Assembly (NCBI GenBank): GCA_030615565.1
Contig: JAUWZC010000095.1
Coordinates: 1-8,079, forward strand
Length of the DNA: 8,079 nucleotides
Reading direction: 5' to 3'
Source of the DNA: Desulfobacteraceae bacterium
GTDB taxonomy: Bacteria > Desulfobacterota > DSM-4660 > Desulfatiglandales > B25-G16
Shown: in pieces, positions 1-6,845 of the stretch
How positions within the stretch are numbered: position 1 is the stretch's first letter
Layout of the letters: every line of letters begins with the position of its first letter
The notes under the pieces: generated by a model
What the model was told of the DNA's origin: nothing
What the model saw: only the letters and a program-made list of their open reading frames with translations
Database searches by the model: none
Made by a program: the position numbers and the translations under genes

Positions 1-995
1 TTTTATCATTGAGTCAAAGACCAACTAAATTACGTCAAATTCTTGAGGCCCAATCTTCTGAAACAGTTGTCATTGATGAAGTTCAAAAGATCCCCCATCT
101 GATGGATGAAATTCAGTGGCTTATAGAAAATAAAGGCTTCCGATTTATTCTGTCCGGCTCCAGTGCCCGAAAATTCAGGAGAGGAAAGGCCAACTTGCTG
201 GGTGGAAGGGCCTGGCGCTTGGAGCTTTATCCTTTTGTGACAAAGGAGTTGAAAGATTTTAATCTGGAGAAGGCGCTAATTTCCGGTCTCCTGCCATCCC
301 ACTATCTTTCATCCCACAGTGAAATGGACCTGAAGGCTTATGTCCACGACTATCTGAAAGAAGAGATTCAGGCAGAGGCGTTAACCAGAAATTTACCTGC
401 TTTCTCAAAGTTTCTACAGTCTGCGGCGATTACCAATGGAATGCTGTTAAATTACTCCAATGCAGCAAGAGAAACCGGCGTTTCTGTAAAGACCATTCGG
501 GAATACTATCAGATACTTGAAGATACCCTCATAGGCAGACAATTATTTCCATGGAAAAAATTAAAGAAAAGAAGACTTATTGAAACTTCTAAATTCTTTT
601 TCTTTGATACAGGAATTGTTTCTGCCCTTTTGAATTATAGATCACTAACACCTGGTACAAGAGAGTACGGGAGAGCCTTTGAACATTTTATTCTCCAGGA
701 ATGTTGGGCCTATAGGCATTACAGCGGATTGGATTTTCCGATTTCTTTTTGGAGGACAGCCAGTGGTGCGGAAGTTGATCTTATCTTAGGAGATGCTGAA
801 GTAACCATAGAAATTAAGTCTTCTGAAAATGTAGGGGATAGAACAAAGGGGCTTCATCTATTTCATGAAGAACACAAGTGCAGAAAAAGTTTTATCGTTT
901 CCAAAGATCCTTTACCGAGAAAATTGAATTCCAAGATCAGCGTTTTGCCCTGGCAGATTTTTTGTGAGATGCTCTGGGGGGGTGACATTATATAA
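1..995 (+). CDS. AAA-family ATPase with C-terminal DUF4143 (5' truncated by window edge)
   Basis: This is the 3' part of an AAA_14/DUF4143 protein, a widespread family of predicted ATPases of poorly known cellular role. The frame is open to the left edge, and the family's Walker A loop is missing, so the true start lies outside the window; the TTG at 9 is only an internal codon. Numbering from that TTG, a Walker B strand (VVIDEVQ) sits at about 20-26, the ILSGSSARK sensor segment at 47-55 and the GGRA motif at 65-68. The C-terminal DUF4143 part ends in a PD-(D/E)XK-like core, GAEVDLIL (253-260) followed by EIKSS (268-272), with acidic residues E255, D257 and E268 and lysine K270. It converges on recD2 with 36 bases between stop codons. 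Family assignment is strong; biological role is unknown. Confidence 0.88.
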   Translation, partial: LSLSQRPTKLRQILEAQSSETVVIDEVQKIPHLMDEIQWLIENKGFRFILSGSSARKFRRGKANLLGGRAWRLELYPFVTKELKDFNLEKALISGLLPSHYLSSHSEMDLKAYVHDYLKEEIQAEALTRNLPAFSKFLQSAAITNGMLLNYSNAARETGVSVKTIREYYQILEDTLIGRQLFPWKKLKKRRLIETSKFFFFDTGIVSALLNYRSLTPGTREYGRAFEHFILQECWAYRHYSGLDFPISFWRTASGAEVDLILGDAEVTIEIKSSENVGDRTKGLHLFHEEHKCRKSFIVSKDPLPRKLNSKISVLPWQIFCEMLWGGDII

Positions 996-1024
996 TCTCC
1001 CATTTCTAATTGACTTATAAATAC

Positions 1025-1040
1025 GCCTTTTTTATAAGGC
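1025..1040. terminator. Weak hairpin between convergent genes
   Basis: GCCTT (1025-1029) and AAGGC (1036-1040) form a 5-bp stem with a 6-nt loop. The hairpin lies in the 36-bp gap between the converging ATPase and recD2 genes and overlaps the recD2 stop codon. It is followed only by short T runs on either strand, so it could serve as a shared but weak terminator. The evidence is position plus a short stem. Confidence 0.25.
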
Positions 1041-3227
1041 TAATTTTCCTGATCCGCCCAGCCTGTGCATCAAATAGGTATACCTTTTTTGTGTCTTATC
1101 ATTCTTGACCCCAATAGCCAGTGCCTTCATAGTGCCAACCATTACCACCAACTCCCTGCCCCTGGTCACGGCTGTGTAAACCAGATTACGTTGCAATAGT
1201 ATATAGTGCTGGGTGAGGATGGGCATGACCACGGCCGGATATTCAGAACCCTGGGATTTGTGAACTGACACTGCATAGGCCAGAACGATCTCGTCCAGGT
1301 CTGTGTAATCATAAGGAACATCTCGTTTATCGAAAGAGATAGTTACCTCCTGGTTATCAGGGTCAATACGGGTGATTCTTCCAATGTCACCGTTAAAGAC
1401 CTCCTTATCATAATTGTTCTTGACCTGCATTACCTTGTCGTTAAGTTTGAACTTCCATCCGCCTCTTATGATCCCATTTTCACCTGGATTGAGAGTCTTT
1501 TGCAATTCCACATTCAGGTTTCCAGCCCCCACTATGCCCTTATGCATAGGGGTAAGTACTTGAATGTCGTCAACAGGATCAAATCCAAAACGGCGTGGTA
1601 TGCGCTCCTTGGTGAGCTCCAGTATGATTCTCAGTACCTCTTCAGGATCTTCCTGCTCAATGAAATAAAAATCATCCTGTTTTTGCCCAGAAAATTTGAA
1701 TGAAGGAAGCAGACCATTGTTGATCTTGTGAGCATTGACGATAATCAGGCTTTCCTTGGCCTGACGGAAAATCTCATTTAGCTCTACTATCTGCATTTTA
1801 CCAGATGCGATAATGTCTTTGAGCACATTTCCGGCCCCAACAGAGGGAAGTTGATTTACATCCCCCACCAAGATAAGGGTAGCCCCAGGAGGAATGGCCT
1901 TCAGGAGGTGATGCATCAGGATCGTATCAATCATCGAAGCCTCATCTATAATCATAAGATCACAGTTCAGGGGGCTTAGCTTATTTTTCTGAAATCCGCC
2001 CTTCTGAATACTGTACTCCAGCATCCGGTGAATGGTCTTTGCCTCATGACCGGTAGCCTCGCTCATCCGCTTTGCAGCCCTTCCTGTGGGGGCAGCCAGC
2101 ATGATTTTCACGCTGATTCTTGAAAAGATCTTAAGAATAGCATTAATAATTGTTGTCTTACCTGTCCCAGGGCCTCCAGTGATAATCATCACCTTATTTT
2201 CAACAGAGCATTTTATAGCCTCCACCTGTTTTTTTGCTAACTTGATAGGAAGTTGCCGTTGCACCCATTCTATGGCTTTGTCTGAACCGATCTTCCGTAT
2301 TGATTTTGGAGTATTAATCAGGGTTTTCATCCGAGCGACAATGCTGGTTTCAGAACGGTAAAACTTAGCGAGATAAACAGCCTTGCTGCTTTCCCTGAAA
2401 TCCTCAATATCCTTGTCTAGGTCTTCAATGACGATCATTCTTATATCTGCAATAACACTAATTGCCTTGACAATGACCTCCCGATCCACCTCAAGGATCT
2501 CCTGGCACTTTCTAACAAGCGGTTCATAAGGATAATAGACATGACCTTCATCAGCAAGTTGGTTGAGGACATAGAGTATGCCTGCTTCCGCCCGTAATTC
2601 AGAATCTCTTGCAAATCCCAGCTTCTCCGCAATATGGTCAGCAGTCAAAAAACCAATGCCAAAAATGTCTGTTGCGAGGCGATACGGGTTTTCCTTTACA
2701 ACCATTATTGATCGATTTCCGTATTGTTTGAATATCTTTGTGGCATAGCCTGAACCAATACCATGAGTTTGGAGGAAGATCATCACCTCTCTGATCTCTT
2801 TCTGATCCTCCCAGGCCTTTTTAATCATCCCGATACGCTTCTCGCCAATACCATCTACCCCAGCCAGTTCCTTAATCTCCTTTTCGATGACATCGAGGGT
2901 CTTTTTGCCAAATTTTTCAACGATCCGCCTGGCCATGACAGGACCAATACCCTTGATGAGACCAGAGCCCAGATATTTTTCAATACCGTAAACGGAAGCA
3001 GGAACCAGGGATTTGTAACTAACCACTTTGAACTGTTCACCATATCTGGGGTGATTAACCCATTCGCCATACATTTTAATGATCTCCCCCGGGGTAGGTG
3101 CCATCAGGTTTCCGACCACGGTCACGAGATCTCGATGCCCATTTACCTTTACCTTGGCAATGGTGTAACCGTTTTCATCGTTGGTGTATGTTATTCTTTC
3201 AATCTGGCCCTGGAGAAAGACAGACAT
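1032..3227 (-). CDS. recD2: RecD2-type ATP-dependent 5'-3' DNA helicase (RecD/TraA family)
   Basis: This is a complete superfamily 1B helicase of 731 residues, a normal length for RecD2, the stand-alone RecD found in bacteria with or without RecBC; family members unwind DNA 5' to 3' and act in repair and replication-fork maintenance. The N-terminal region (about 1-75) resembles the family's OB-like domain. Helix-hairpin-helix segments follow at about 87-107, 121-139 and 188-204. The motor domain has Walker A GGPGTGKTT (351-359), Walker B DLMIIDEAS (423-431) and motif III GDVNQLPSVG (455-464). The C-terminal motifs are VSVHKSQGSEYP (653-664) and VYTAVTRGRE (683-692). The ATG start at 3227 matches the family N-terminus; its Shine-Dalgarno sequence is weak (AGGT). 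No recB or recC is visible. A heptad repeat lies just upstream of the start, in the probable promoter region. Confidence 0.95.
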   Translation of the reverse strand: MSVFLQGQIERITYTNDENGYTIAKVKVNGHRDLVTVVGNLMAPTPGEIIKMYGEWVNHPRYGEQFKVVSYKSLVPASVYGIEKYLGSGLIKGIGPVMARRIVEKFGKKTLDVIEKEIKELAGVDGIGEKRIGMIKKAWEDQKEIREVMIFLQTHGIGSGYATKIFKQYGNRSIMVVKENPYRLATDIFGIGFLTADHIAEKLGFARDSELRAEAGILYVLNQLADEGHVYYPYEPLVRKCQEILEVDREVIVKAISVIADIRMIVIEDLDKDIEDFRESSKAVYLAKFYRSETSIVARMKTLINTPKSIRKIGSDKAIEWVQRQLPIKLAKKQVEAIKCSVENKVMIITGGPGTGKTTIINAILKIFSRISVKIMLAAPTGRAAKRMSEATGHEAKTIHRMLEYSIQKGGFQKNKLSPLNCDLMIIDEASMIDTILMHHLLKAIPPGATLILVGDVNQLPSVGAGNVLKDIIASGKMQIVELNEIFRQAKESLIIVNAHKINNGLLPSFKFSGQKQDDFYFIEQEDPEEVLRIILELTKERIPRRFGFDPVDDIQVLTPMHKGIVGAGNLNVELQKTLNPGENGIIRGGWKFKLNDKVMQVKNNYDKEVFNGDIGRITRIDPDNQEVTISFDKRDVPYDYTDLDEIVLAYAVSVHKSQGSEYPAVVMPILTQHYILLQRNLVYTAVTRGRELVVMVGTMKALAIGVKNDKTQKRYTYLMHRLGGSGKLAL

Positions 3228-3244
3228 GTTTATACCTATATAAT

Positions 3245-3265
3245 TTGAAACTTGATACTTGATAC
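3245..3265. repeat. Heptad tandem repeat, copy 1 (upstream of recD2)
   Basis: Three contiguous 7-bp units lie 17 bp upstream of the recD2 start: one TTGAAAC followed by two TTGATAC. Related arrays occur at 3571-3598 (opposite orientation) and 4840-4860 (same orientation). The 7-bp period and shared consensus T(T/G)GA(A/T)AC make chance unlikely. No function can be read from the sequence; the position is compatible with either a spreading simple repeat or a regulatory spacer. Confidence 0.7.
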
Positions 3266-3289
3266 TGGTTTTGTCAAAAAGTTAAAAGT

Positions 3290-3435
3290 GACGGCTTCGT
3301 AAAAAGTCCAACTGCTGCGTTACGCTTCATCTTTCGTCATTGCGGCGTACTGGTAAGTATGCCTCATTCCTCAAGATTTGCAAGCCTTGCATTTGGAGCT
3401 TTTTACTTTGCCGTCCAATTTTTGACTTTTTACGA
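3290..3435. mobile_element. MITE-like element with imperfect terminal inverted repeats and a second right end
   Basis: The left end reads GACGGC (3290-3295), then TCGTAAAAAGTC (3297-3308). An imperfect reverse complement lies at 3393-3415: TTGGA, one extra base, CTTTTTAC, three mismatches, then GCCGTC. A second right end, the perfect 12-mer complement GACTTTTTACGA, follows at 3424-3435. An internal stem pairs GGCGTAC (3344-3350) with GTATGCC (3357-3363), one G-T pair. TTAAAAGT at 3282-3289 recurs at 3441-3448, a possible 8-bp target duplication for the longer form. There is no reading frame inside, so it would be non-autonomous. I associate similar ends with repeats in Desulfobacterota genomes, but this was not checked. 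Confidence 0.65.
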
Positions 3436-3570
3436 GTTTATTAAAAGTTGACAATGAAGAATGATAATTGGAGTAAATGCACATGAAGCACAAGTCACTC
3501 AAGGCAAAGTCGCACTAAAAAATTGGCTAAAAAACATAATTTTTTAACTCTTAGTTAGCATTGATTATTC
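3436..3570. other. Intergenic stretch with no supported gene
   Basis: The spacer between the MITE-like element and the second heptad array shows no convincing gene. A 28-codon frame (3461-3547, +) starting MIIGVNAHEA is present but has no clear ribosome site and is too short to judge. The sequence is AT-rich, with no strong hairpin or RNA-gene signature visible. Confidence 0.5.
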
Positions 3571-3598
3571 GTTTCAAGTTTCCAGTTTCCAGTTTCAG
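3571..3598. repeat. Heptad tandem repeat, copy 2 (upstream of alr)
   Basis: Four contiguous 7-bp units: GTTTCAA, two GTTTCCA, then GTTTCAG. On the complementary strand these read as T(T/G)GAAAC-type units, so this array is in inverted orientation relative to the arrays at 3245-3265 and 4840-4860. Downstream, the 11-mer TTAATTTAATT occurs at 3620-3630 and again at 3704-3714 just before alr. A TATTAT box at 3695-3700 is the best -10-like sequence for alr, but it has no convincing -35 partner. Confidence 0.7.
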
Positions 3599-3721
3599 TA
3601 GAATGACCAGACCTTCCAATTAATTTAATTTACACCGAAATGATATGCAACATAAATCCGTAATCCTAGATACTATAGTTCTTGATATTAGATCTATTAT
3701 CAGTTAATTTAATTGGTTATC

Positions 3722-4843
3722 ATGAACATATCGCCTAACAAAGTAACAATTGATCTTTCTGCCTTACAGGATAACCTTTTAAAGATAAGAGAGTTAGTGG
3801 ATCAAAAGACCAAAATCATGGGAATTGTCAAATCCGATGCCTATGGCCATGGTCTGATCCCAGTAGCAACAGAATTAGAGAAACTTCATATAGACTCCCT
3901 TGGTTTGAACTATCTTTCTGAAGCTATAAAACTGAGAACTGAGGGAATAAAAATCCCAGTTGTAATTTTACTTGGAATAACCACATCTCAAGAGGCAAAG
4001 AAGGTAGCTGACTACAACCTAATTCCTATTATCTACGATTTAGATTCTGCCCGGATACTATCAGAAGAGGGGAAGAAAAGTGGAAGAGCTATCAAGGTGT
4101 ATCTAAAAATTGATACAGGTATGGGCAGGCTTGGTATCGACTTTAGTGAGACGGGTCTTTTCATAAAACAGCTTAAAAAGATGAAGGGAATAAAAATTGA
4201 AGGTCTCTTTTCCCATCTTTCTTCGGCAGATGAACAAGACACTCTATTTACAAAAACTCAGATCAAGAATTTTAAAGAAGCCATTTCTGTCAGTCGCAGA
4301 CTTGGACTCGAGCTTACCATGAACAGTCTGGCAAATAGTGCAGGAATTATGAGATATAAAAAGGCCCATTTTGATCTAGTAAGGCCGGGCATCATCCTTT
4401 ATGGTGGGCTTCCCTGTCCAGATTTTGGAAAACCCCTAGCCTTAAGGCATGTTATGACATTTTGCTCCTGGGTTATGCAGGTGAGGAAGGTTGAGCATGG
4501 GACTCCAATCAGCTATGGTCGAACCTTTTATACAGATGGCTCAAGAAAGATAGCTATAATATCATCAGGTTATGCTGATGGCCTGAGCAGGTCTCTTAGC
4601 AACAAGGGCAATGTACTGATCCATGGTAAAAAGGCAAGGATTATCGGCCGGGTATGCATGAACCTGACCATTGCTGATGTAACCTCAATCAAAGGCGTAA
4701 AAAAGGGGGATAGGGTATGTTTTTTGGGCAAAGAGAAAGGCAACAGTATCACATCTGACGATATGGCCCGCTGGGCTGACACAATCTCTTACGAAGTCCT
4801 CTGCTCTTTAGGAAGCAGAAACAATCGGGAATATGTGAATTGA
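3722..4843 (+). CDS. alr: Alanine racemase, PLP-dependent
   Basis: This cytoplasmic fold-type III PLP enzyme interconverts L- and D-alanine and supplies D-alanine for peptidoglycan. The PLP-binding lysine lies in the signature VKSDAYGHG (K37). The second catalytic base, a tyrosine, is in SGYADG (Y284). HFDLVRPGIILYGG and SYEVLCSLGSR are further family hallmarks. Residue 314, in VCMNLTIADV, is Asn where most family members have Asp. At 373 residues the length is normal. I chose the ATG at 3722; a TTG three codons upstream (3713) is in frame, and neither has a clear Shine-Dalgarno site. The gene stands alone, facing away from recD2, in a repeat-rich setting. Its stop codon lies inside a heptad repeat, so the last residues may have been altered, but the C-terminal family motif is intact. 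The identification is firm. Confidence 0.95.
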   Translation: MNISPNKVTIDLSALQDNLLKIRELVDQKTKIMGIVKSDAYGHGLIPVATELEKLHIDSLGLNYLSEAIKLRTEGIKIPVVILLGITTSQEAKKVADYNLIPIIYDLDSARILSEEGKKSGRAIKVYLKIDTGMGRLGIDFSETGLFIKQLKKMKGIKIEGLFSHLSSADEQDTLFTKTQIKNFKEAISVSRRLGLELTMNSLANSAGIMRYKKAHFDLVRPGIILYGGLPCPDFGKPLALRHVMTFCSWVMQVRKVEHGTPISYGRTFYTDGSRKIAIISSGYADGLSRSLSNKGNVLIHGKKARIIGRVCMNLTIADVTSIKGVKKGDRVCFLGKEKGNSITSDDMARWADTISYEVLCSLGSRNNREYVN

Positions 4844-4860
4844 AACTTGAAATTTGAAAC
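4840..4860. repeat. Heptad tandem repeat, copy 3 (overlapping the alr stop codon)
   Basis: Three contiguous 7-bp units: TTGAAAC, TTGAAAT, TTGAAAC. The alr stop codon TGA (4841-4843) lies inside the first unit. The array has the same consensus and orientation as 3245-3265, so alr is bracketed by heptad arrays on both sides. Confidence 0.7.
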
Positions 4861-4893
4861 TAGATGTCTACATAACCCAAGATCTTAACATTT

Positions 4894-4915
4894 ATCCGCC
4901 AGACTTACGGCGGAT
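4894..4915. repeat. GC-rich hairpin A; possible alr terminator
   Basis: Perfect 7-bp arms ATCCGCC (4894-4900) and GGCGGAT (4909-4915) enclose an 8-nt loop AGACTTAC. A run of six T's follows at 4926-4931, about ten bases beyond the stem, so a role in ending alr transcription is possible but not typical. The 18-bp core CCGCCAGACTTACGGCGG recurs as an inverted copy at 5071-5088 with one mismatch. Confidence 0.6.
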
Positions 4916-4991
4916 TTATGTCAAGTTTTTTAAGACGTTCAGTGTAAAATGATGAATAGGTTGTGTAAAACGGTTGTGGTTGCGCAGTGAC

Positions 4992-5036
4992 TCGACTGTC
5001 TTCGGACCTGAGCTCAGACCGAAGGGAGCTCGTCGA
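4992..5036. repeat. Long interrupted palindrome
   Basis: Nested inverted arms surround the 10-bp perfect palindrome CTGAGCTCAG (5008-5017): CTTCGG (5000-5005) pairs with CCGAAG (5019-5024), and TCGAC (4992-4996) pairs with GTCGA (5032-5036). The arms are slightly asymmetric. The right half (GAGCTCGTCGAAG) resembles the 'GAGCTTGTCGAAG'-type short repeats common in many bacterial genomes; that comparison is from memory. Confidence 0.6.
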
Positions 5037-5068
5037 AGTCTTGAATCGGTTAACGTCATACGAAACCA

Positions 5069-5090
5069 GCCCGCCATAAGTCTGGCGGGC
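5069..5090. repeat. GC-rich hairpin B, inverted copy of hairpin A
   Basis: Perfect 7-bp arms GCCCGCC (5069-5075) and GGCGGGC (5084-5090) enclose the loop ATAAGTCT. The reverse complement of its core (5071-5088) is CCGCCAGACTTATGGCGG, which differs from hairpin A at a single base. The hairpin lies between two copies of a 17-bp direct repeat ending in ACGAAACCA. Confidence 0.65.
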
Positions 5091-5249
5091 CAGCAGCGCA
5101 ACTGTAGAACGTTGGACGAAACCAATATCGCTTCGCCTCAAGCAATGGATTATGATTCTCCTCCACTCGTCGGTTTGAGGCGGAGCTTCGCTAGTATCTG
5201 GTTATATCTGTTTCATTGCCTTATAGGTCTTCTTCATTCTCATCTTCTG

Positions 5250-5479
5250 CTAACGTAATCGATTGGGTTGCTGTGCGACGATCACTACGTCAGGGGCATA
5301 TACTTTGCGGCGGATGGGGATGGGTTCATGGTCCAGCCTGACATAAGCGATGACCGGCGCACCTCGCCTCTCTGCCCCAAACTTCGGAAAGGTCTGTGCA
5401 AAAAGGCTGCTACGGCAAGTATCTGGGAGGCTATGACCGCTCCCTGACCACATCTGCCGAAAATCTTTATCTTTTTCAT
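5250..5479 (-). pseudogene. 2-oxoacid:acceptor oxidoreductase gamma subunit, frameshifted and truncated remnant
   Basis: The minus strand begins MKKIKIFGRCGQGAVIASQI, the N-terminal glycine-rich signature of the gamma (PorG/VorG-like) subunit of ferredoxin-dependent 2-oxoacid oxidoreductases. After ILAVAAF (near 5402) homology jumps to another frame, reading AQTFPKFGAERRGAPVIAYV and then RLDHEPIPIRRKVYAPDVVIV to about 5277. Relative to the usual family spacing (F, about four residues, AQ), roughly 10 nt are missing. Homology then stops about 68 codons in, whereas intact subunits are around 180 residues or more, and the sequence runs into the palindrome-rich patch. The ATG at 5479 overlaps the stop of the preceding frame (ATGA), and GAGG lies upstream. 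In life the subunit would pass electrons from pyruvate or another 2-oxoacid to ferredoxin; this copy cannot make a complete subunit. No alpha or beta subunit gene is visible. Confidence 0.8.
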
Positions 5480-5655
5480 GACATAGTCCTCAAGTGATCA
5501 ACAATATCTTCGTATAGACGGAATTTTCCCAAGAGATTGAAGAGATTCTCATCTATGTCCGGTACCTTCAAGACTTGAATTCCATTGATTGGGTAAATAG
5601 TTGTTCTAAAAACTTTTTTTGTCAAGAAAATATTCAAACAACTATGAAATACCAC
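5476..5655 (-). pseudogene. 3' remnant of an unidentified gene upstream of the gamma-subunit remnant
   Basis: A 59-codon open frame (first possible start GTG at 5655) ends in TGA overlapping the ATG of the gamma-subunit remnant as ATGA, a spacing typical of neighbouring genes in an operon. The last part, from about 5583 (GIQVLKVPDIDENLF, then NLLGKFRLYEDIVDHLRTMS), has a protein-like composition and looks like the carboxyl end of a longer gene. The first part is AT-rich and may be unrelated sequence joined at a deletion point between about 5590 and 5650. I do not recognise the family. It could instead be a small intact gene, but the decay of its coupled neighbour favours a remnant. Confidence 0.45.
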
Positions 5656-5753
5656 ATATTTTTACAATTACCGCGTTGTATTCTGCCCGAAATACAGACG
5701 CACAGCTTTTAGACAAGGAAGGTGCTTAAACAGCCTATCTCTATTTTTAAAGG

Positions 5754-6845
5754 CTACCCAAAAATTACTTTGACCCTACTATCCAAGTAAAGGGAAAGTC
5801 CTGCTGAATTTTTTGGAGACCATCCCAGGGATTGTCTCCAGACATCATCACTTTCCATACATAGATAAATTCCTAAATCATCATACCATTTTTTTAATCT
5901 TTCTGATAACTTAGCATACATTTCTACTCTGATAGGCTTAAAATACCTGAATTTTCCATCCAGACCCGGGACAAATTCACCATTAAAGATATTTGTACCT
6001 GGAAATCTTTTCATAATAGCCCACTTGAGATTTGGCATATATCTAAAAGAGCCCAGGCTTATCCAGATAATAGACTCTGGGTTAATATATCTCTCTAAAA
6101 GCTGGACTGTCTCTTCGTATTCATCCGCACATCCTTGATAGCTTATTATAGGATCAAAATGAAAGGCCAGCACAAATCCTGCTTTTTGGCATTCCCCGGC
6201 AGCAATAATCCTATTTTTCAAACTCGCTGTCTTGTGTTCTTGATTAGCTATTATACGGGGGGTATTTAATGACCATGCAACAACTATTCTTTCTCTATGG
6301 CTACTTTTAATGAGATCTTTAATAAAAGAGGTCTTTGTCTTTAGCTCCAGTATGCAGTTCTTCCTATTGGAAAAGAAAGGGAGTAAAAAATCCGTCCACC
6401 CTGTAACATAATCAAGGGACAGGCTGTCTGTAAACTCCCCGGTACCAATCCTGAATATACTGTCAGGGAAGCTATCAATAACTTCACCTATAGAATTAAG
6501 CCTATCCTCTAAGTTTGTGAAAATTCTCAATGATGGTTGATTAACATAGGATTGAAGGAAGCAGTAACTACAGTCCATTGGACAGTTGATACCTATATTT
6601 AGGATCTTGTAACCACAGCAGATATATCTCCTTGTACCAGGACAAGATTTAAGAAATTCACCATTAAAGTGTATGATTCTGAGCGATTCCTTATCCATCT
6701 CTTCAATATCTTCTATTAAGGCCAATTCATCTGGTTCAACATTCTCTATTGGTATATTGGGTAATTTTTTAAATATCTTTTGGGCAAGGGAATCTTTTTC
6801 AGCTCCCCTTTCAAGTAAAATTCGCCTGATTTTGAATTGCTTCAT
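5754..6845 (-). CDS. SPL-family (spore photoproduct lyase-like) radical SAM protein
   Basis: A 363-residue radical SAM enzyme of the SplB/'DNA repair photolyase' family. The iron-sulfur motif CPMDCSYC (C88, C92, C95; CX3CX2C) is followed by FLQSYVNQPSLRIFTNLEDR, closely resembling the CYLQ...R.YVNLE pattern of SplB. True spore photoproduct lyase repairs the thymine dimer of UV-damaged spore DNA and needs a hydrogen-donor cysteine (Cys141 in Bacillus subtilis) a few dozen residues after the cluster. Here the matching stretch reads RIGTGEFTDS (132-141) with no cysteine, so the chemistry or substrate probably differs. I chose the ATG at 6845 because it overlaps the stop of the ParB-like gene (ATGA) and follows AAAGGGG; a TTG at 6866 is in frame. 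A weak stem (AGCCT/AGGCT, 5732-5755) lies at the 3' end. No sporulation gene is visible nearby. Confidence 0.88.
   Translation of the reverse strand: MKQFKIRRILLERGAEKDSLAQKIFKKLPNIPIENVEPDELALIEDIEEMDKESLRIIHFNGEFLKSCPGTRRYICCGYKILNIGINCPMDCSYCFLQSYVNQPSLRIFTNLEDRLNSIGEVIDSFPDSIFRIGTGEFTDSLSLDYVTGWTDFLLPFFSNRKNCILELKTKTSFIKDLIKSSHRERIVVAWSLNTPRIIANQEHKTASLKNRIIAAGECQKAGFVLAFHFDPIISYQGCADEYEETVQLLERYINPESIIWISLGSFRYMPNLKWAIMKRFPGTNIFNGEFVPGLDGKFRYFKPIRVEMYAKLSERLKKWYDDLGIYLCMESDDVWRQSLGWSPKNSAGLSLYLDSRVKVIFG

Larger units (their letters stand above)
4861..5249. other. Gene-free, palindrome-rich intergenic patch
   Basis: About 390 bp between alr and the oxidoreductase remnant contain no gene I can support. 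The patch holds two hairpins (4894-4915, 5069-5090), one long interrupted palindrome (4992-5036) and a near-identical 17-bp direct repeat (5052-5068 and 5108-5124: AACGT, three differing bases, ACGAAACCA). Further right, GCCTCAA and TTGAGGC form another inverted pair across about 30 bp. Open frames on both strands (for example 4905-5141, -) run through the palindromes and match no family I recognise. The patch looks like accumulated repeat debris next to a decayed gene. Confidence 0.6.

Noticed and set aside
2763..3248. 161-codon plus-strand frame opposite recD2
   Set aside because: It is a shadow of the strongly supported recD2 coding sequence, and its composition reflects the complementary strand.
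3225..3290. Possible recD2 promoter with TTGACA on the minus strand and a TATATA box
   Set aside because: The spacing between the boxes is about 29 bp, far beyond the usual 16-18, so I do not call it.
3461..3547. 28-codon plus-strand frame beginning MIIGVNAHEA
   Set aside because: The start vaguely recalls some glycosyltransferase N-termini, but there is no clear ribosome site, the frame is very short, and it lies in repeat-rich spacer.
4974..5258. 94-codon plus-strand frame in the palindrome-rich patch
   Set aside because: No recognisable motif, it runs through three palindromes and opposes other open frames, and no Shine-Dalgarno precedes it.
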